NCBI GenBank assembly: GCA_037134755.1
Contig: JBAXLO010000007.1
Span: 1 to 44,369 of the forward strand
Length of the DNA stretch: 44,369 nucleotides
Direction of reading: 5' to 3'
Origin: JBAXLO01 sp037134755
GTDB lineage: Bacteria; Bacteroidota; Bacteroidia; Bacteroidales; JACABE01
Position 1 is the first letter of the stretch. Each line of letters starts with the position of its first letter. Below, piece by piece: positions 32,609 through 41,213 of this stretch. The position numbers were made by a program, and so were the translations under genes. The notes under the pieces were generated by a model, which had not been told where the DNA came from, did no database searches, and saw only the letters and a list, made by a program, of their open reading frames with translations.

Positions 32609-32924
32609 GGTATCGAAAGACATAATTATGTTGATGGATCGAATAACTTTGATACACGATTCAACAATTGAGTTATTGAAAGCAATAACTTTGTTGATGG
32701 AAGCATGAACGTAATTGTTGGATGCATGAACATGATTGTTGAAAGCAACAATCGATTTTATGAAACGTATAAAAATGGTTGATGAATCCAACAACGTCGT
32801 TATACGATACATCAACGAAGTTGTTGGAAGCTATATCAAAGTTAATGGATGCAACAACAAAGTTAATGGAAGCAACAACATAGTTGATGAAAGCAACAAC
32901 GAAATCATACGATTAATAATTACA
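32609..32924. repeat. 21-bp degenerate tandem array 3 (15 units)
   Basis: Units start at 32609, 32630, 32651, 32672, 32693, 32714, 32735, 32756, 32778 (one extra base before it), 32799, 32820, 32841, 32862, 32883 and 32904. The core is GTTGATGGAAGCAACAAC plus three variable bases. Each unit is itself a short palindrome, GTTG-N7-CAAC. It fills the convergent gap between the beta-lactamase-like gene and the FAD oxidoreductase gene. Open frames of 65-69 codons on both strands here exist only because 21 is divisible by three. Confidence 0.92.
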
Positions 32925-33003
32925 AAACACTAATAATGTGTTTTCTGAAATAAAAATAATTATTGAATTAAAGCTAGACTAAATGTATTTACATAAACTT
33001 CTA

Positions 33004-34563
33004 TTACTTTTTTACATTTAAAGCAATCTTTTCAGCACAATTAATTCCATCTAAAGCTGATGATACGATACCTCCTGCATAACCAGCACCTTCTCCGCAA
33101 GGATATAAGTTTTTTACTTGTAAATGTTGCATCGTTTCCGGATCACGAGAAAGTTTTATTGGTGAAGATGTTCTTGATTCAACACCCAATATATTAGCAT
33201 CTGAGGTATAATACCCTTTCATCTTCTCACCAAAGATTACAAATGCTTTTTGTAAACGTTGTGATATATTCGATGGTAATATTTCGTTCATCATAGCCGG
33301 AACTATACCGGGATTATAGGAACATTTGTTAAGTTTAGCTGAAAGTTTATTCTCAACAAAATCAGTCATGCGCTGAGCAGGTGCATTACGACCGGCATTA
33401 CCGGCATTATAAGCAGCTTTCTCTATTTCCTGTTGGAATACAAGACCTGCTTTAGCTTCATGTTCACTATATTTAGCAAGGTCAGCAAGCTCAACAGAAA
33501 CAACAATGCCTGAATTGGCAAACTCAGAATTACGTTTTGAATTAGACATCCCATTAACAACTACCTGTTCATTTTCGGTTGCCGAAGGAACAATAACACC
33601 TCCGGGACACATGCAGAAAGAGAACACACCACGTCCTTCAACCTGAGTAACCAATTGATAAGTAGCAGCAGGAAGGAACTCTCCACGATAATAATTATGG
33701 TATTGAATTTTATCAATCAATGCTTGTGGATGCTCAATACGAACTCCTACAGCAAATGGTTTAGCTTCGACAAGTAACTTATTCTTAAAGAAAATCTCAT
33801 ATACATCTCTTGCCGAATGTCCGGTAGCAAGTATCACAGCAATACCTTCAAATTTAGTACCTTTATGATCTATTACACCCTTAATCTCATTTTTCTTTAT
33901 AATAAAATCTGTTACTTTAGTTTCAAAATAAAACTCACCACCATATTCTAAAATAGTTTGCCTCATCATATAAATAATCATAGGCAATCTATCGGTACCA
34001 ATATGAGGATGTGCATCTACAAGAATATCTTTGGTAGCACCATGCTCAACTAATGTTGACAAAACATAACCTACATCCCCTCTCTTGGTAGAACGTGTAT
34101 AAAGCTTACCATCAGAATAGGTACCTGCTCCTCCTTCCCCAAAACAATAGTTTGAATCAGGATTTACAATATGCGAACGATTGATTAGAGCAATATCTGC
34201 TTTGCGATCATGGATTTCTTTACCCCTTTCAATAATAATAGGTTTTAAGCCAAGCTCAAGCAAACGCATTGCAGCGAATAGTCCTGCAGGACCGGCACCA
34301 ACAATAATAACTGGATCACTGTTCTTTACATTTTGATAGTTCTTCTTAATAGTTTCATCCTTAAGGTAAGATTCATTAGTATAAACCTTGACTTTAAGTC
34401 TGAATTTAACGTTATGTTTACGTGCATCTATAGATCTTTTGATGACCTCAACGGCATTTATCTTTTCTAAAGGCACCCTAATTTCGCGGGATACAGCTTT
34501 ATCTATACAGGTAGTCTTATTTATCTCTTCCGGTGGAAGAGTAATTTCTATTTCTTTAATCAT
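33004..34563 (-). CDS. FAD-dependent dehydrogenase (COG2509-like)
   Basis: A 519-residue soluble flavoprotein. An N-terminal ferredoxin-like domain of about 80 residues (MIKEIEITLPPEEI...RKHNVKFRLKVKVY) precedes the dinucleotide-binding motif PVIIVGAGPAGLFAAMRLLELG (G-x-G-x-x-G, near residues 86-105), with the acidic strand end IIIERG. Further family motifs are CFGEGGAGTYSDGKLYTRS, LATGHSARDVYE, FCMCPGGVIVPSA and the C-terminal YPCGEGAGYAGGIVSSALDGI. The family is widespread and its substrate unknown. It is the last gene of hldA-ubiE-porT-FAD, 33 bases behind porT. Co-occurrence with a quinone methyltransferase hints at a redox link, but this is weak. Confidence 0.88.
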   Translation of the reverse strand: MIKEIEITLPPEEINKTTCIDKAVSREIRVPLEKINAVEVIKRSIDARKHNVKFRLKVKVYTNESYLKDETIKKNYQNVKNSDPVIIVGAGPAGLFAAMRLLELGLKPIIIERGKEIHDRKADIALINRSHIVNPDSNYCFGEGGAGTYSDGKLYTRSTKRGDVGYVLSTLVEHGATKDILVDAHPHIGTDRLPMIIYMMRQTILEYGGEFYFETKVTDFIIKKNEIKGVIDHKGTKFEGIAVILATGHSARDVYEIFFKNKLLVEAKPFAVGVRIEHPQALIDKIQYHNYYRGEFLPAATYQLVTQVEGRGVFSFCMCPGGVIVPSATENEQVVVNGMSNSKRNSEFANSGIVVSVELADLAKYSEHEAKAGLVFQQEIEKAAYNAGNAGRNAPAQRMTDFVENKLSAKLNKCSYNPGIVPAMMNEILPSNISQRLQKAFVIFGEKMKGYYTSDANILGVESRTSSPIKLSRDPETMQHLQVKNLYPCGEGAGYAGGIVSSALDGINCAEKIALNVKK

Positions 34564-34596
34564 ATTTTTAAAAAGTAAAAAGATTAACCTTTGAAA

Positions 34597-35319
34597 TTAT
34601 TCAAAGGTAAGCGATAACTGGAATATTTTGGAATTTAATCTATCAATTCCACTGGAGTAAAGAGTTTGATCATGAACAAGTAAATCTTTAAGACCATAAC
34701 ACATTTTTAATTCGGTGGCCATTTTAAAGTATGTCAGATAAAAATCGAACCCAACACCAAATTCATATAACAAATCAGTTTTGTATAGTTTAACAATAAT
34801 ATCATCAGGATTGGTTTGTGTTTTATTTGCTTGTGAAGCTAGATCAATAACATAATTTAAACCGGTAAGAACATATGCTCTTGCGTTTGTCATTCGTTCT
34901 GATTTAAACTTAAGTTCTAAAGGGAATTGGATATATGTAGATTCTACTTTCTTTAGTGACGTAGCAATTACATTGTCATGATATTTGATAAAATAATCAA
35001 GTGTTCGTTCGCCAAAAGCAAGTGAAGGTATAAAACGCAGGTTGAAGAATTTGCCCAAACGAAGATCTGATACAATACCTATGTTAAATCCAAGCTGAGG
35101 ATGTGGTTCAATACCATATAAAGAATCTAAAGGATGTAAGTTGTCAATAGGTTTAATAGCAAAATTCATCGCATTTACACCTAACATGAACCCAAAATGA
35201 TACCTTTTGTCATCATATCTGGGGTTGTTTGGCATACGGATATTCTGTCCGTAACCCTTTCCAAATACACTGAAGATTACAAAAAGGAATCCTATAATTA
35301 TTTTGACAATAGCTTTCAA
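34597..35319 (-). CDS. porT: Type IX secretion protein PorT
   Basis: A 240-residue outer-membrane beta-barrel protein. A signal peptide covers about residues 1-25 (AIVKIIIGFLFVIFSVFGKGYGQ). The conserved PorT/SprT features follow: DDKRYHFGFMLGVNAMNF near the start of the mature protein, PQLGFNIGIVSDLRLGKFFNLRFIPSLAFGERTLDY, ESTYIQFPLELKFKSERMTNARAYVLTGLNY and LYEFGVGFDFYLTYFKMATELKMCYGL. Mutants of the P. gingivalis homologue fail to secrete type IX cargo. The ubiE-porT pair is a common order in Bacteroidota. A type IX cargo protein with a type B C-terminal domain is encoded at 37876-40134. It probably belongs to one transcript with hldA, ubiE and the FAD gene. Confidence 0.85.
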   Translation of the reverse strand: MKAIVKIIIGFLFVIFSVFGKGYGQNIRMPNNPRYDDKRYHFGFMLGVNAMNFAIKPIDNLHPLDSLYGIEPHPQLGFNIGIVSDLRLGKFFNLRFIPSLAFGERTLDYFIKYHDNVIATSLKKVESTYIQFPLELKFKSERMTNARAYVLTGLNYVIDLASQANKTQTNPDDIIVKLYKTDLLYEFGVGFDFYLTYFKMATELKMCYGLKDLLVHDQTLYSSGIDRLNSKIFQLSLTFE

Positions 35320-35364
35320 ATATTTCTTATTTAGTTAACATATGAAAACGTTTGTTTCTGTGAT

Positions 35365-36081
35365 TTATTTTATACCGTGATAAATTGTAGCAATTCCAAA
35401 TGTTAATGGAACTCTTTTTAGTTCTTTAAAACCAATTGTTTTTAAAGTAGCAACAAAGTCATTTCCTTCCGGGAATTTTGATACTGAGTCTGGTAAATAA
35501 GTATATGCAAAATTATCTTTTGATATCATTTTGCCAAGAACAGGCAGTATGTTTTTAAAATAAAACCCATAGATTTGTTTTACAGGGAATGATTTTGGCT
35601 TAGAGAACTCAAGGATTATCACCACACCATCAGGTTTAATAACTCTATACATTTCGGATAGACCCTTGTTTAAGTCTTCGAAGTTACGCACTCCAAAAGC
35701 TACCATACATGCATCAAAACTATCATTATCAAACGGTAAATTTTCTGAATCAGCTGTATGAAGCTTAATAATAGCATCCATTTTTTTATTAATAAGCTTT
35801 TCTCTGCCTATCTTTAGCATCTCATCAGAGATATCGATACCTGTGATTGAAGTTGGATTGAGTTTAATAGCAGCTATTGCCAAATCAGCTGTGCCGGTAG
35901 CTACATCCAGTATGTTTTCATGCTTATGTTTCGAAAGTATTTTAACAACTTTTCTTCTCCATAAGTGATCAATATTCATCGAAAGAAAATGATTAAGAAA
36001 ATCATACTTCCCTGCAATATTATTAAACATATTGCGAACATTTTCTTTCTTTCCTTTATCGATGTTATTTTCTTTTTCCAA
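35365..36081 (-). CDS. ubiE: Demethylmenaquinone methyltransferase
   Basis: A 238-residue class I methyltransferase of the UbiE/MenG family, which makes menaquinone from its demethyl form. The family signature VRNMFNNIAGKYDFLNHFLSMNIDHLWRRKVV is at the N-terminus. ILDVATGTADLAI (near residue 58) is the SAM site, and ITGIDISDEMLKIGREKL, DSFDACMVAFGVRNFEDLNKGLSEMYRVIKPDG and IYGFYFKNILPVLGKMISKDNFAYTYLPDSV complete it. Its first base directly follows the last base of the hldA stop codon, and porT begins 45 bases after it. In this phylum menaquinone is the usual quinone, so menG would be an equally good symbol. Confidence 0.93.
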   Translation of the reverse strand: MEKENNIDKGKKENVRNMFNNIAGKYDFLNHFLSMNIDHLWRRKVVKILSKHKHENILDVATGTADLAIAAIKLNPTSITGIDISDEMLKIGREKLINKKMDAIIKLHTADSENLPFDNDSFDACMVAFGVRNFEDLNKGLSEMYRVIKPDGVVIILEFSKPKSFPVKQIYGFYFKNILPVLGKMISKDNFAYTYLPDSVSKFPEGNDFVATLKTIGFKELKRVPLTFGIATIYHGIK

Positions 36082-37110
36082 TTAGAGATTATTATTCTTG
36101 TACTTAGTTAACTTTAATTCTTTTAACAATCTTTTTTTATCTACAGGCACAACACCTACTTGCTCGCAAACCAAACCTCCTGCAAGGTTAGAAATGTAAG
36201 CAATATCATAAGGTTTCATATCTAAAGCCAAACATAAAGCGGCAGTTCCGATAACTGTATCTCCGGCACCCGACACATCAGCTATATAACGCAGATGAGC
36301 AGGGATATGATGGTTTTTCCTCATCTCATTTTTAGAGTTATAACTAATCAAAACACCTTGATCAGATAAAGTAGTTAAAACCATCCTTATGTTTTGATTA
36401 TCATGAATAGTATCAGCAGCCAAAGCTATTTCACTCATCTCGTTGATGTCTATTTCTCTTTTCAAACCTTCGCGAAGTTCCTTCATATTAGGTTTAAACA
36501 GCGTTACATTCTTATAATTGCTGAAGTTCTTTTTCTTTGGATCAACAGCTATAGGAATATTCAGGATATTAGCCAACTTAGCTACTCTGTCGATAAGCTT
36601 TTGAGTAACGACACCTTTATCATAATCCTGAAAAACGATGCATCCCGGATGGTTTTTATTAATTATATCTTCAACCTGAGTGATAAATTTTTCATTTTCT
36701 TCCTCATTTAAGCTATCAGTAGTTTCGTCGTCAACCCTAAGCATCTGAGTATTGTTCCCAATGATCCTAAATTTAGTGGTAGTTATGCGTTTATCACTTC
36801 TATAAATTCCTTTTTCACTAATTGCTAACTCGGCAAAGATCTCTAGCAATTCATCTCCTTTAGCATCGTTACCAATTACGGAGCATAAAATAGGTTCTGC
36901 ACCCAAAGACAACACATTAAGAGCAACATTAGCTGCACCTCCCGGTCTGCTTTCTCTTTTATTTAAAACAACTACCGGAACTGGAGCCTCTGGTGAAATA
37001 CGATCGACTTTCCCCCACAAGTAAGAGTCAACCATTACATCTCCAATGATTACAATCTTCTGTTTGCTGAATGATTTTAATATGTTTTGGTAATTTAAGT
37101 CTGATATCAT
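36082..37110 (-). CDS. rfaE1: D-glycero-beta-D-manno-heptose-7-phosphate kinase (PfkB family)
   Basis: A 342-residue sugar kinase. The PfkB entry pattern IVIIGDVMVDSYLWGKVDRISPEAPVPVV and GGAANVALNVLSLGAEPILCSVIG are those of RfaE domain I (HldE kinase half). The catalytic motif DVSGAGDTVIGTAALCLAL (D-x-x-G-A-G-D) is near residue 280. It lacks the cytidylyltransferase-like domain fused to it in E. coli HldE, so the adenylyl transfer step for ADP-heptose must come from another gene. It suggests heptose-containing LPS core or glycoprotein glycans. It is the first gene of the minus-strand four-gene operon and ends flush against ubiE. Confidence 0.88.
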   Translation of the reverse strand: MISDLNYQNILKSFSKQKIVIIGDVMVDSYLWGKVDRISPEAPVPVVVLNKRESRPGGAANVALNVLSLGAEPILCSVIGNDAKGDELLEIFAELAISEKGIYRSDKRITTTKFRIIGNNTQMLRVDDETTDSLNEEENEKFITQVEDIINKNHPGCIVFQDYDKGVVTQKLIDRVAKLANILNIPIAVDPKKKNFSNYKNVTLFKPNMKELREGLKREIDINEMSEIALAADTIHDNQNIRMVLTTLSDQGVLISYNSKNEMRKNHHIPAHLRYIADVSGAGDTVIGTAALCLALDMKPYDIAYISNLAGGLVCEQVGVVPVDKKRLLKELKLTKYKNNNL

Positions 37111-37137
37111 CTCTACTTTTTATTAATTTTAACGATA

Positions 37138-37145
37138 CAAAAGTA
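37138..37145 (-). promoter_or_regulatory. Promoter -7 element of hldA-ubiE-porT-FAD
   Basis: The minus strand reads TACTTTTG, 27 bases before the ATG. A near -33 sequence (TTTCG) lies 15 bases upstream, so the -33 match is weak. Confidence 0.5.
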
Positions 37146-37395
37146 ATTAATTAATCTATACGAAAGCCTAAATACCTTAAATTATTATACACATAAATAT
37201 ATATTAGTCTTAACAAGTGATTTTTAAAATTGTATTTAACTATAAGATTTGTGTATTATTAATTTCCCCTTTCTTTATAAGCTTTCATTTTTAAAATCAA
37301 ACTATGATTTAAAAAAGAAGAAAGTCCTCTCAAAGTTTAATTTTGTAATAAAAGCAAAGAAAAAAAAGTATTTAGCTGATTACATGACAACAAAA

Positions 37396-37563
37396 CTGTT
37401 TTCTGTAGAATCTGTCCACTTCTACGGAAAACAGTGTGTTTTCTTCAGAAAAGCACTTGTATTCTTTAAACTTGTAGCAGTATTCTTCACACAAATAGAT
37501 GTATTCTTTACACTAAAGTCATTGTTCTTCAAACTATTCATCTCATAATTCACACATTTCCTA
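37396..37563. repeat. 21-bp degenerate tandem array 4 (8 units)
   Basis: Units start at 37396, 37417, 37438, 37459, 37480, 37501, 37522 and 37543. The clearest read GTATTCTTCAAACTAGT plus four variable bases. The first two units pair with each other to form an imperfect stem of 15 bp (37396-37410 with 37420-37434, one G-U). It is placed in the largest divergent gap, away from both promoters. A 99-codon frame here (VFFRKAL, VFFKLVA, VFFTQID...) is just the translated repeat. The following stretch (37570-37625) has further short palindromes such as GTGTATACAC. Confidence 0.85.
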
Positions 37564-37783
37564 CTAAAGTGTATACACTAGCCGTATATGTATATACTAG
37601 TCACACAATAGTGTGAGCTATTCTTTTTAAAGCTCAAAATAATGGAAAATAAATTCAAAAAAATCCAGCTTATATACGATATAAAAAAGTTAATAATAAC
37701 TATTTTTTTACTAAAATGAGTAATAAAATAAATATCCATACAACCTTTTTAAAATTTTCTTGTCTTTGTATTATAATTATATG

Positions 37784-37792
37784 TATCTTTGT
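37784..37792 (+). promoter_or_regulatory. Promoter -7 element, TATCTTTGT
   Basis: TAnnTTTG match, with a TTTG 15 bases upstream (37765-37768) or CTTG 21 bases upstream as -33 candidates. It drives the lectin/PKD protein gene with a leader of about 80 nt. Confidence 0.6.
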
Positions 37793-37875
37793 AAATAAGT
37801 TTATGACACCACCCCAATTTTTGAAGAGGAAATAGAGTACACATAATGATTGTTTTAATATTTTATATAATAAAA

Positions 37876-40134
37876 ATGAACAAAATAAATCTTATTTTAT
37901 CAAACCAATTTAGATTTAAGTGGAAATTTCTATTTGCAATAGCATTGCTTCTTTTGACGCTTAATATTAGTGCGCAACAATATAATGTTACGGGTACTGC
38001 TTTTGCTATGAGTACTCCCGGATGTTACACACTTACCACTACTACCAGTCAATCAGGTGCGGTATGGAATATTTATACTATTGATCTCACTCAACCTTTT
38101 GACATTACGTTAACACTTAATTTCGGAAGTTTACCTTTTTCAAGTGGAGCTGATGGTATCTCTTTTGTTTTACAACCTGTAAGTTCCGGTGTATTTGGCC
38201 CCGGTGGTGGTGTTGGTTTCGAAGGTATTACACCTTCATTGGGCGTTGTTATGGATACTTATGTTAATAGTCAATATTACGATCCAAATTATGACCATAT
38301 ATCTATAAATAAAATGGGAGATGTTACACATACTGAATACACACCTGCTACAACTTGTCCTCCAACTGGCTCAGTACTTTTAGCTGCTGTAAACGAATTA
38401 ACTTCTTATTGCAATACTACAGGTTGGCCTGCTAGTCTCGCTAATCCTTATGCAATAACTGATGGATTAGGTCATTTATTTCGTTTTTCATGGAATCCAA
38501 CAACTATGACAGTTAATGCTTATTTTGGCAATTCAACAGTACTCCCAACTACACCTACAATAAGTTATACAGGCGATATTATCAATAATATTTTCTCAGG
38601 CAATCCTAATGTTTATTGGGGCGTTAGTGGATCAACTGGTGGTAGCTGGAATCTTCAAACTGTTTGTATTACTACGGTTGCTAATTTTGTTGCTGACACT
38701 ATTGTTTGTTATGGAACTCCTATTACTTTCTTCGATAACAGTATAAGTGGACTTACAATTAATTCATGGTCTTGGGATTTTGGTGATGGAGGTACTTCTA
38801 TTCAACAGAATCCTATTCATACTTATGATGTTCCGGGTACTTATCTTGTTAAGTTGTCCATTGTAAATTCAGGAGGTTTTTCTTCTGTAATGACTCATAA
38901 TATAATTGTAAATCCTAAGCCTGACATAGTAGCTACCAGCGATTCTATATGTGTTGGAGATACTGCAACTTTACACGCAAGTGGAGGCACTTCTTATTAT
39001 TGGAACTCTAATCAAGTAGATTCTGTAATTCATGTATCACCACCAGTAACATCTACTTACATTGTTACCGGCGAAAATATATATCACTGTACCAGTAAAG
39101 ATACTGCAACAGTTACATTGTTTACACTTCCTGTTATTACTGTTGCTAACGACACTATTTGCAAAGGCGATACCGCAATATTAACAGCTAATGGAGGCAC
39201 TTCCTATGAATGGACAACACCTTATGCTTCTTTCGATAATTATATAAAAGTTAGCCCTAATGTCACTACACAATACACTGTAATAGGGACTTTAAATACA
39301 CATGGTTGTAAGAATACTGCCGTAGGAACTGTTGAGTTTTATCCCGCTCCTTCTATTTCTTTTTCTACAGATAAAATTAAAGGTTGCGAACCTGTAACAG
39401 TTACATTTACTAACGAAACAGATCCTGCTACTTCAACTTATATTTGGGATTTTGGTGATGGAAGCCCTACCGAAACAACTGCTAGCCCTGTTCATACGTA
39501 TAATTCCACAGGCTCGCCATTTACGGTTACTTTAAATGCTACCAGCGACAAAGGCTGTAAAGATTCTTATGTTGCTATCGGTTTAATTAAAGTGTTTCCT
39601 CAGCCTCATGCCGAGTTCACATGGAATCCTTTAACCGGCGTGTTAAGCAATCCTATCATTAATTTCTATGATGCGTCAACTCCTTACAATCCTTTGTTTA
39701 CTAATATTTGGGATTTTGGTGATGGAAGTGCTTTTGATTTCTCCAAGAATCCTACGCATATTTTCTTAACTGCTGATGTATTTAATGTAATAATGATTGT
39801 TACTACTGATAGCACGTACGGCAACTGTAGCGATACTGTAAGGCATGCAATTACAGTTATTGCTGACAGTTTGATCTTCCCTAATATTATTACACCTAAT
39901 GGTGATAATTTTAATGACAACTTTGTTATTAAAGGACTAGAAAAAGGAGCTTACCCAAGCAATAGGTTAGTGATTTATAACCGTTGGGGAAAGAAAGTGT
40001 ACGATGCTAACAATTATCAAAACGGAGCTTTTGATGGCGAAGGCTTGCCCGATGGAGTTTATTACTACATATTTACAGGCAAAAGTGTGATGAAAGAATT
40101 AAAACATCAAAGCAGTCTCGAAATATTAAGATAG
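37876..40134 (+). CDS. Secreted lectin/PKD-domain protein with type B type IX secretion C-terminal domain
   Basis: A modular protein of 752 residues from the chosen start. A signal peptide ends near residue 34 (FAIALLLLTLNISAQ). An L-type lectin-like domain follows, about residues 35-260 (FGSLPFSSGADGISFVLQ, PSLGVVMDTYVNS). Then come a PKD domain with WDFGDGG, two Ig-like repeats (each with C-x-G-D-T-A-x-L-x-A-x-G-G-T-S-Y-x-W), and two more PKD domains with WDFGDGS. The last 80 residues are the gliding-motility-type (type B) sorting domain: FPNIITPNGDNFNDNFVIKG, LVIYNRWGKKVYD and LPDGVYYYIFTG. It should cross the outer membrane by the PorT-dependent system and bind glycans at the surface. An in-frame ATG ten codons upstream (37846) is possible, but the shorter start gives a better signal peptide. 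Confidence 0.9.
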   Translation: MNKINLILSNQFRFKWKFLFAIALLLLTLNISAQQYNVTGTAFAMSTPGCYTLTTTTSQSGAVWNIYTIDLTQPFDITLTLNFGSLPFSSGADGISFVLQPVSSGVFGPGGGVGFEGITPSLGVVMDTYVNSQYYDPNYDHISINKMGDVTHTEYTPATTCPPTGSVLLAAVNELTSYCNTTGWPASLANPYAITDGLGHLFRFSWNPTTMTVNAYFGNSTVLPTTPTISYTGDIINNIFSGNPNVYWGVSGSTGGSWNLQTVCITTVANFVADTIVCYGTPITFFDNSISGLTINSWSWDFGDGGTSIQQNPIHTYDVPGTYLVKLSIVNSGGFSSVMTHNIIVNPKPDIVATSDSICVGDTATLHASGGTSYYWNSNQVDSVIHVSPPVTSTYIVTGENIYHCTSKDTATVTLFTLPVITVANDTICKGDTAILTANGGTSYEWTTPYASFDNYIKVSPNVTTQYTVIGTLNTHGCKNTAVGTVEFYPAPSISFSTDKIKGCEPVTVTFTNETDPATSTYIWDFGDGSPTETTASPVHTYNSTGSPFTVTLNATSDKGCKDSYVAIGLIKVFPQPHAEFTWNPLTGVLSNPIINFYDASTPYNPLFTNIWDFGDGSAFDFSKNPTHIFLTADVFNVIMIVTTDSTYGNCSDTVRHAITVIADSLIFPNIITPNGDNFNDNFVIKGLEKGAYPSNRLVIYNRWGKKVYDANNYQNGAFDGEGLPDGVYYYIFTGKSVMKELKHQSSLEILR

Positions 40135-40161
40135 CAATTTCAATCGTTTTCTAAAATAACC

Positions 40162-40197
40162 AAAAGCCGTTATCAATCATTTGATAACGGCTTTTTT
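40162..40197 (+). terminator. Terminator of the lectin/PKD gene
   Basis: A perfect 15-bp stem (AAAAGCCGTTATCAA / TTGATAACGGCTTTT) with loop TCAT and a U-run, 27 bases past the stop codon. It is the strongest terminator in the right half of the window. Confidence 0.9.
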
Positions 40198-40271
40198 CGT
40201 TATGCACTTTAATAAATCTTTTTAACTGTATCCCCAGCTCATAAATATAACAACTGATATTCAATATAAAA

Positions 40272-40397
40272 CTATTTAAATATTACTTAGACGAATGAAT
40301 AAACCGTTTGTATGAATGAATAAATCGTTTGGACGATTTACTAAGTCGTTTGGTAGCTTTGCCAAGTCTTTTGGCTGATTGAAATGATAAAAGTTTC
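40272..40397. repeat. 21-bp degenerate tandem array 5 (6 units)
   Basis: Units start at 40272, 40293, 40314, 40335, 40356 and 40377. The clear ones read GAATGAATAAATCGTTTG plus three variable bases, and the outer two are strongly diverged. The sequence AAATCG-N6-CGATTT bridges two units as an inverted repeat. It lies between the lectin/PKD terminator and the end of rnhB, a convergent gap. The rest of 40398-40616 shows no gene or clear signal. Confidence 0.8.
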
Positions 40398-40616
40398 CTA
40401 ATAAATGATTAAAATTCAATTGTATTCCCGCAAAGGGTGAAAAACAAACTATTATGGTGCTAACAAATGTTTTATTTATGAAAGTATTATTAAATAACGG
40501 TATTTATTTAATAATTAAAATGAAGATAACTATTGTATTAACGCATAAAACTCTTATTATAAAGAAGTAGTTTCCATTCACTAAAAGCTTATATCTATTT
40601 ATACAAACTACTATTC

Positions 40617-41213
40617 TTAAAGGTCTAATAAAAGAAGCTGGCAGGGCTTGTAACTTAGCCTGTGATAAGGTGTAATACCAATCTTCTTAATCATTTCGCG
40701 ATGCTCGAGTGTGGCATAAGCTTTATTCTTATTCCAATTGTAAGCAGGATACTCTTCATGAAGTTTTTCCATGCATTCATCACGATAAGTTTTAGCTAAA
40801 ATAGAAGCCGCAGCTATAGATAAATACTTGGCATCTCCTTCAATAATACATTTATAAGGAATATCCCGATAAGGTTTAAATCTGTTGCCATCAATAAGCA
40901 AGAACTGTGGCGTTATCTTAAGCAAAGCAACTGCATCCTGCATACCTTTAATAGAAGCATTTAAGATATTTATCTTATCAATTTCAATATTATCAATACT
41001 AACAACAGCATAAGCCAAAGCATCAGTTTCAATAACTTTGCGTAAAACTAAACGATGTTTCTCACTAAGCTTTTTGGAATCGTTGAGCAATTCGTTTTTA
41101 TAATCTTTAGGAAAAATAACTGCCGCAGCATACACAGGCCCAGCCAAACAGCCTCTACCTGCCTCATCACAACCTGCTTCAATTAAATCATCGGTATAGC
41201 AGGAAAGTAACAT
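40617..41213 (-). CDS. rnhB: Ribonuclease HII
   Basis: A 198-residue enzyme that cuts RNA in RNA-DNA hybrids and removes single ribonucleotides from DNA. The active-site signature EAGCDEAGRGCLAGPVYAAAVIF is at the N-terminus (D16, E17). The other acidic positions are in LLIDGNRF and in ASILAKTYRDECMEKLHEEYP. Length is typical for bacterial RNase HII. Its ATG directly follows the purQ stop codon, so the two are co-transcribed. It is not a natural metabolic partner of purQ, and this is probably a local operon of the lineage. Confidence 0.95.
   Translation of the reverse strand: MLLSCYTDDLIEAGCDEAGRGCLAGPVYAAAVIFPKDYKNELLNDSKKLSEKHRLVLRKVIETDALAYAVVSIDNIEIDKINILNASIKGMQDAVALLKITPQFLLIDGNRFKPYRDIPYKCIIEGDAKYLSIAAASILAKTYRDECMEKLHEEYPAYNWNKNKAYATLEHREMIKKIGITPYHRLSYKPCQLLLLDL

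Noticed and set aside
32606..32933. Overlapping open frames on both strands (69 and 65 codons) with seven-residue repeats
   Set aside because: Both are translations of array 3. Coding potential on both strands at once is a repeat artefact.
37249..37548. 99-codon plus-strand open frame upstream of the lectin/PKD gene
   Set aside because: Its C-terminal half is the seven-residue translation of 21-bp array 4 (VFF-x4 repeats) and it has no promoter or family match. It is open because 21 is a multiple of three.
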